Shown: in pieces, positions 62,249-64,000 of the stretch
Layout of the letters: every line of letters starts with the position of its first letter
Position numbering within the stretch: the stretch's first letter is position 1
Assembly (NCBI RefSeq): GCF_003073045.1
Contig: NC_037596.1
Span: forward strand, 27,812,392 to 27,876,391
Direction of reading: 5' to 3'
Source of the DNA: Pomacea canaliculata
Lineage: Eukaryota > Mollusca > Gastropoda > Architaenioglossa > Ampullariidae
DNA length: 64,000 nt
Notes under the pieces: generated by a model
The model's input: only the letters and a program-made list of their open reading frames with translations
Databases searched by the model: none
What the model was told of the DNA's origin: nothing
Translations under genes and position numbers: made by a program

Positions 62249-62603
62249 GTGTGTGTGTGTGTGGTGTGTGTGTGTTAGTGCATTTCATTACATCTCAGCT
62301 TGCAGGCTCGGAGATCTTCACAAACTGTACTTATATAATGACAGGAAACAAAACCCTGGCTAAACCACAAGCTGCTTAAAGAGAGAGATATCTTGATATA
62401 AAGTTTAAACAGAACAAGGAAGGAAACATCCCTTGCACCACACACTGTCTGCAGACTGTCTTTGGACGGAGAAGCAAACTGTGTTCTGTGTAGAGACTGG
62501 GCTTACAATGACTGTATATACTGTGAAAAGACATTTTATTATATCGTGGATTTGCTATTTGTGCTGTGAAGATTTATATTAAATACGACAGCCAAGTCAA
62601 GTG
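60797..62603. other. Intergenic region G-H
   Basis: About 1.8 kb with no supportable exon. AATAAA at 61638-61643 is a distant candidate 3' signal for gene G. It contains GT-rich runs around 61330-61425 and a long (GT)n tract (listed separately). Confidence 0.45.
62188..62275. repeat. (GT)n microsatellite upstream of gene H
   Basis: About 88 bases of nearly perfect GT repeat, with two interruptions near 62248 and 62263. The open frames of repeated Val-Cys across it are not genes. Confidence 0.95.
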
Positions 62604-63295
62604 ATGGATGTCTGGAGCCTGTGGATGTTGTGTGCTCTTCTCGCTGGAGAGGGTCATTCAGGTACTTCAACATTTTAGTCGACTTGAAACACGTTCATTG
62701 TATTATCTTTGATTATTTCTTAACTAAAGTCTTTTTATTTTAAAGTTTGTAAAGATCAAACTGTTTAAGGGTAATATTTCCTCCTTTTTCCCCAGATACC
62801 CCTTTCACCACCCTTGTCTTTCAGAGTTCGAGCATTCGGTAATGGTAACGCACTCTAGCAAACAAGCCAACCAACTAGCTGACTATTTCTCAGTAAAGCT
62901 CTTCCTTTACAAAATAAAAAAAAAGAAAACAAAACAGCAACATTGGTACTTAAATGCAATAACTTTTGCAGTTTCAGGTTTGACTATTGGTGGTTGTGAA
63001 CAAGGTAGCGTAGATGTTACTGAAGACACAGATCCCTCATTTACATGTCCTGCATCTTCTTCACATCAGATACAGTGGAAGGTTTATAGTGAGCAGGAGA
63101 AAGAACTCTATTCTGCATATTGCAAAAGCAGGACCTGTAAACCATTGAATAACCAGTTTAACTTATCCATAATAGGCTCTAAGTATGGAGACTACACATC
63201 AAGACTTATGATAAAGGGGATTACAAGAGAATCCGCTCAGAGACTGGTTTGCATTGTGTCCTCAGAACGAGCCGAGTGCACTTTGAGAGTCATTG
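62604..63295 (+). CDS. Gene H, 5' part: signal peptide and first Ig domain of a further receptor
   Basis: Exon 62604-62661 encodes a signal peptide (MDVWSLWMLC, ending GHS), and exon 62978-63295 encodes an Ig domain beginning GLTIGGCEQG, with SFTCPAS, IQWKVY and LVCIVSS, and a last cysteine in ECTLRVIG. Both junctions are phase 1 and the donor at 63296 is GTAGGT. The domain is very close to that of gene G. No further exon is found before the window ends at 64000, so membrane and tail exons, if present, lie outside. Confidence 0.8.
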
Positions 63296-64000
63296 GTAGG
63301 TTGAAAAGGATGAAAAATCCTAATGTGCTCGCACATGTCACATTCTGATTATTCATTTAAACTAACTGCTTAGTAAACTATTTCTTTTTACCGAACAGCT
63401 AAAGATGGTCTATTATCATTCCAATACCACCACTTTTAAATTTTCTTTTTTCATATTTAATAAAGATGTGAAGTGCAGATATAATCAGAATGCAGAGAAA
63501 CATCTCTCTCGTTAGGGCTGTTACTTTGACATTTTTAAAATTAAACTATAGGTATATTTTAATGTTTTGTGTGTGGCGTACTCGTTTGATTGCTTGCGAG
63601 GCGTCAGTGGACAATCGCACGTGACCACTCCACGCTGCACTCTTCTACCTTTTTCAGAAACAAAAAGGACTAATCGTTAACAAATTTAATTAGAAAAAAA
63701 TGGGAAATGAAAGGAACGTGAAATGCTCAAATGACGGATGGTATACGATGATGTGTTTTTGGACATTGTGCCGCGGTTAGTGATGTTGATTAAGAACACA
63801 GTACTGCCATACATCTATCTCAACATCCGTCGCACTCGAGGTCATTGCAGTCGAGAACTACGATGTATGGCTACGGCAAAAATAACACAAAAATCTAATA
63901 ATTGAGCAGAATTTCCGTAATCCCCAAGCAATCGCAGTAGAAGTCGTTGTTCCAATGCGACGTGTGGTGATGATGGCAATAACATGATAGTCCGATGATT
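63296..64000. other. Gene H intron or flank at the window end
   Basis: No exon supported. About 63630-63710 resembles 13835-13925 upstream of gene C. Whether this is intron of H or intergenic DNA cannot be decided without the following sequence. Confidence 0.4.

Noticed and set aside
62169-62379. Val-Cys repeat open frames
   Set aside because: Translation of the (GT)n microsatellite.
1-64000. Retroviral or other LTR elements, LINEs, CRISPR arrays and bacterial operon signals
   Set aside because: None was recognised; there is no long terminal repeat pair, reverse transcriptase frame or spaced repeat array.

Overview
The window reads as animal nuclear DNA: A+T-rich, split genes with short phase-1 exons, AATAAA poly(A) signals, (CA)n/(GT)n microsatellites and non-autonomous pogo-like and hAT DNA transposons. 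Tail motifs of the type YDTARRPxxNEHxYxDL, as I recall them, occur in molluscan membrane proteins, so I favour a mollusc, probably a gastropod; the sequence alone does not prove this.

Nearly all the coding capacity is one tandem array of paralogous type I membrane proteins of the immunoglobulin superfamily, all on the + strand. I call them A to H. A is only a 3' remnant (392-441). B (4237-7764) has three Ig-like domains, then its membrane and tail part is replaced by unrelated DNA (about 8164-12917). C (15430-22476, alternative tail to 24871) is complete with four Ig-like domains. D (26385-33286) has a decayed fourth domain and only the short tail. E (37012-44295, alternative tail to 46073) is complete with four. 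F (48897-55819, alternative tail to 56618) lacks domain 3. G (59405-60796) has one Ig domain, a membrane span and a 30-residue tail without signalling motifs. H (62604-63295) is the 5' end of a gene that leaves the window.

The full plan is: signal peptide exon; one-exon N-terminal Ig domain; a second domain split by a phase-0 intron; domains 3 and 4 in one exon each; a membrane exon ending in K/R residues; and cytoplasmic exons. Almost all junctions are phase 1, so domains can be skipped without loss of frame. Genes C, E and F carry two successive sets of 3' exons that both fit the membrane exon. Tail 1 is long (about 195-210 residues) with ITSM-like, ITIM-like, YMNV (GRB2-type) and paired YxxL motifs. 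Tail 2 is short and starts with the YDTARRP motif. The likely product set is a family of activating/inhibitory surface receptors with switchable tails, analogous in layout to vertebrate KIR/LILR/SLAM clusters and to the Hydractinia Alr complex. Function is inference.

The intergenic DNA records repeated unequal duplication. The 3' flank of A (1-2960) matches that of D (32846-36340), and parts of it recur after B and E. The 5' flanks of B, D and E match, and that of D is present twice. No RNA genes, CRISPR arrays or retroviral elements were recognised.
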